NCBI GenBank assembly: GCA_007134805.1
Contig: SLKB01000171.1
Location: 1 to 5,347 of the forward strand
Source: Paracoccaceae bacterium
GTDB lineage: Bacteria; Pseudomonadota; Alphaproteobacteria; Rhodobacterales; Rhodobacteraceae
Length of the DNA: 5,347 bases
Direction of reading: 5' to 3'
In this document: one piece after another, positions 4,898-5,347 of the stretch
Layout of the letters: the number at the start of each line of letters is the position of its first letter
Numbering within the stretch: position 1 is the first letter of the stretch
Program-made: the position numbers and the translations under genes
Notes under the pieces: generated by a model
What the model was told of the DNA's origin: nothing
Databases searched by the model: none
What the model saw: the letters and a program-made list of their open reading frames with translations, nothing else

Positions 4898-5320
4898 TCA
4901 CGCCTCGGCGTCGATCCCCGCAGCCTTCGCGCCCGCGAGCGCCGCCTCGGCATCATTGTCGGACGTGTCCCCGGTCACGCCGATCGCGCCGATGACAACC
5001 CCCTCGCGCCGCAAGAGCACACCGCCGGGAACAGGCACGACCTGCCCGCCATAGACCCCGTTCACTGCCGCCATGAAATAGGCCTGCGCCTCGGCGCGCG
5101 CCATCTGCGCGCGCCCCGCCATGCCAAGCATCACGGCCCCATAGGCCTTGCCCTGCGCGATCGCGAACCGCCCCGGCGCCGCGCCATCCTCGCGCTCGAA
5201 GGCCAGCACATGCCCGCCCGCATCGAGCACGACAACCGACAAGGGCTTCAGCCCCATGTCACGCCCCTTCGCACGGGTGGCCGCGATCATGGTGCGGGCC
5301 GCCTCAAGTGAGATCGACAT
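4898..5320 (-). CDS. GlcG/HbpS family (DUF336, Haem_degrading) protein
   Basis: 140 residues covering the full length of this small single-domain family. Diagnostic stretches are LSVVVLDAGGHVLAFEREDG at 27-46, RFAIAQGKAYGAV at 51-63, and the C-terminal GAIGVTGDTSDNDAEAALAG at 111-130. Members include GlcG, encoded with glycolate oxidase, and HbpS, an extracytoplasmic haem-binding sensor partner. Many are annotated haem-binding or haem-degrading, but most have no tested function. This copy has no signal peptide, so it should be cytoplasmic. The ATG at 5320-5318 begins MSISLEAARTMIAATRAKG, the usual N-terminus. The ribosome-binding site is weak (GGGA about 10 bases upstream), in an A/T-rich leader. 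No glycolate or haem genes are visible beside it; its upstream neighbour lies outside the window. It converges on the small exported protein with 36 bases between stop codons. Confidence 0.93.
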   Translation of the reverse strand: MSISLEAARTMIAATRAKGRDMGLKPLSVVVLDAGGHVLAFEREDGAAPGRFAIAQGKAYGAVMLGMAGRAQMARAEAQAYFMAAVNGVYGGQVVPVPGGVLLRREGVVIGAIGVTGDTSDNDAEAALAGAKAAGIDAEA

Positions 5321-5340
5321 TATTTCAATAATCCCAGTTC

Positions 5341-5346
5341 GTTATA
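5341..5346 (-). promoter_or_regulatory. Possible -10 element of the GlcG/HbpS gene
   Basis: TATAAC on the minus strand at the window edge lies 20 bases before the ATG, in a locally A/T-rich stretch. The -35 region is outside the window, so the call rests on one hexamer. Confidence 0.25.
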
Positions 5347-5347
5347 C

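Noticed and set aside
4456..4995. 179-codon open frame on the plus strand
   Set aside because: Overlaps the small exported protein in another frame and runs antisense into the GlcG/HbpS gene. Its Arg-rich composition is typical of a shadow frame.
1..5347. Mobile element, prophage, CRISPR array or defence system
   Set aside because: No transposase, integrase, terminal inverted repeats with target duplication, regularly spaced repeats or defence-related domains were seen. The genes are ordinary chromosomal envelope and metabolic types.

Overview
The window is GC-rich, bacterial and strongly codon-biased. The closest match from family knowledge is the alphaproteobacterial family Rhodobacteraceae. 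The penicillin-binding protein 1A sequence, the amiC-then-mrcA gene order and the Com1/ScsC-like thiol protein all fit that group. The genus cannot be told from this stretch.

Layout, left to right. Positions 1-1352 (minus) hold the first 450 codons of a class A penicillin-binding protein (mrcA/PBP1A). The glycosyltransferase domain is complete, and the gene leaves the window just before the transpeptidase catalytic motifs. Positions 1353-1771 are a 419-base gap with no convincing protein gene. It contains a good sigma-70-type promoter for mrcA, a terminator-like hairpin on the same strand just before it, and a set of nested inverted repeats that could fold as one structured RNA. Positions 1772-3127 (minus) encode a periplasmic N-acetylmuramoyl-L-alanine amidase of the AmiC type. 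Positions 3128-3341 are a divergent control region with a perfect 16-bp hairpin and two further dyads. Positions 3342-4163 (plus) encode a membrane-anchored DsbA/ScsC-like thiol-disulfide protein. Positions 4164-4516 hold that gene's terminator, a second long A/T-rich hairpin, and the dyad and promoter region of the next gene. Positions 4517-4861 (plus) encode a small exported protein of unknown function with a beta-rich pattern. Positions 4898-5320 (minus) encode a GlcG/HbpS-family protein, convergent with it.

How the genes relate. The two left genes are a cell-wall pair: PBP1A polymerises glycan strands and (in the part outside the window) cross-links peptides, while the amidase strips stem peptides during division and remodelling. 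The thiol protein and the small exported protein also act in the envelope. The GlcG/HbpS protein has no evident signal peptide and no clear link to the others. I see no mobile element, CRISPR array, tRNA or rRNA. All five genes look intact apart from mrcA, which is cut by the window edge. The least explained material is non-coding: the amiC-mrcA gap, the amiC leader, and the A/T-rich double-hairpin region before position 4517.
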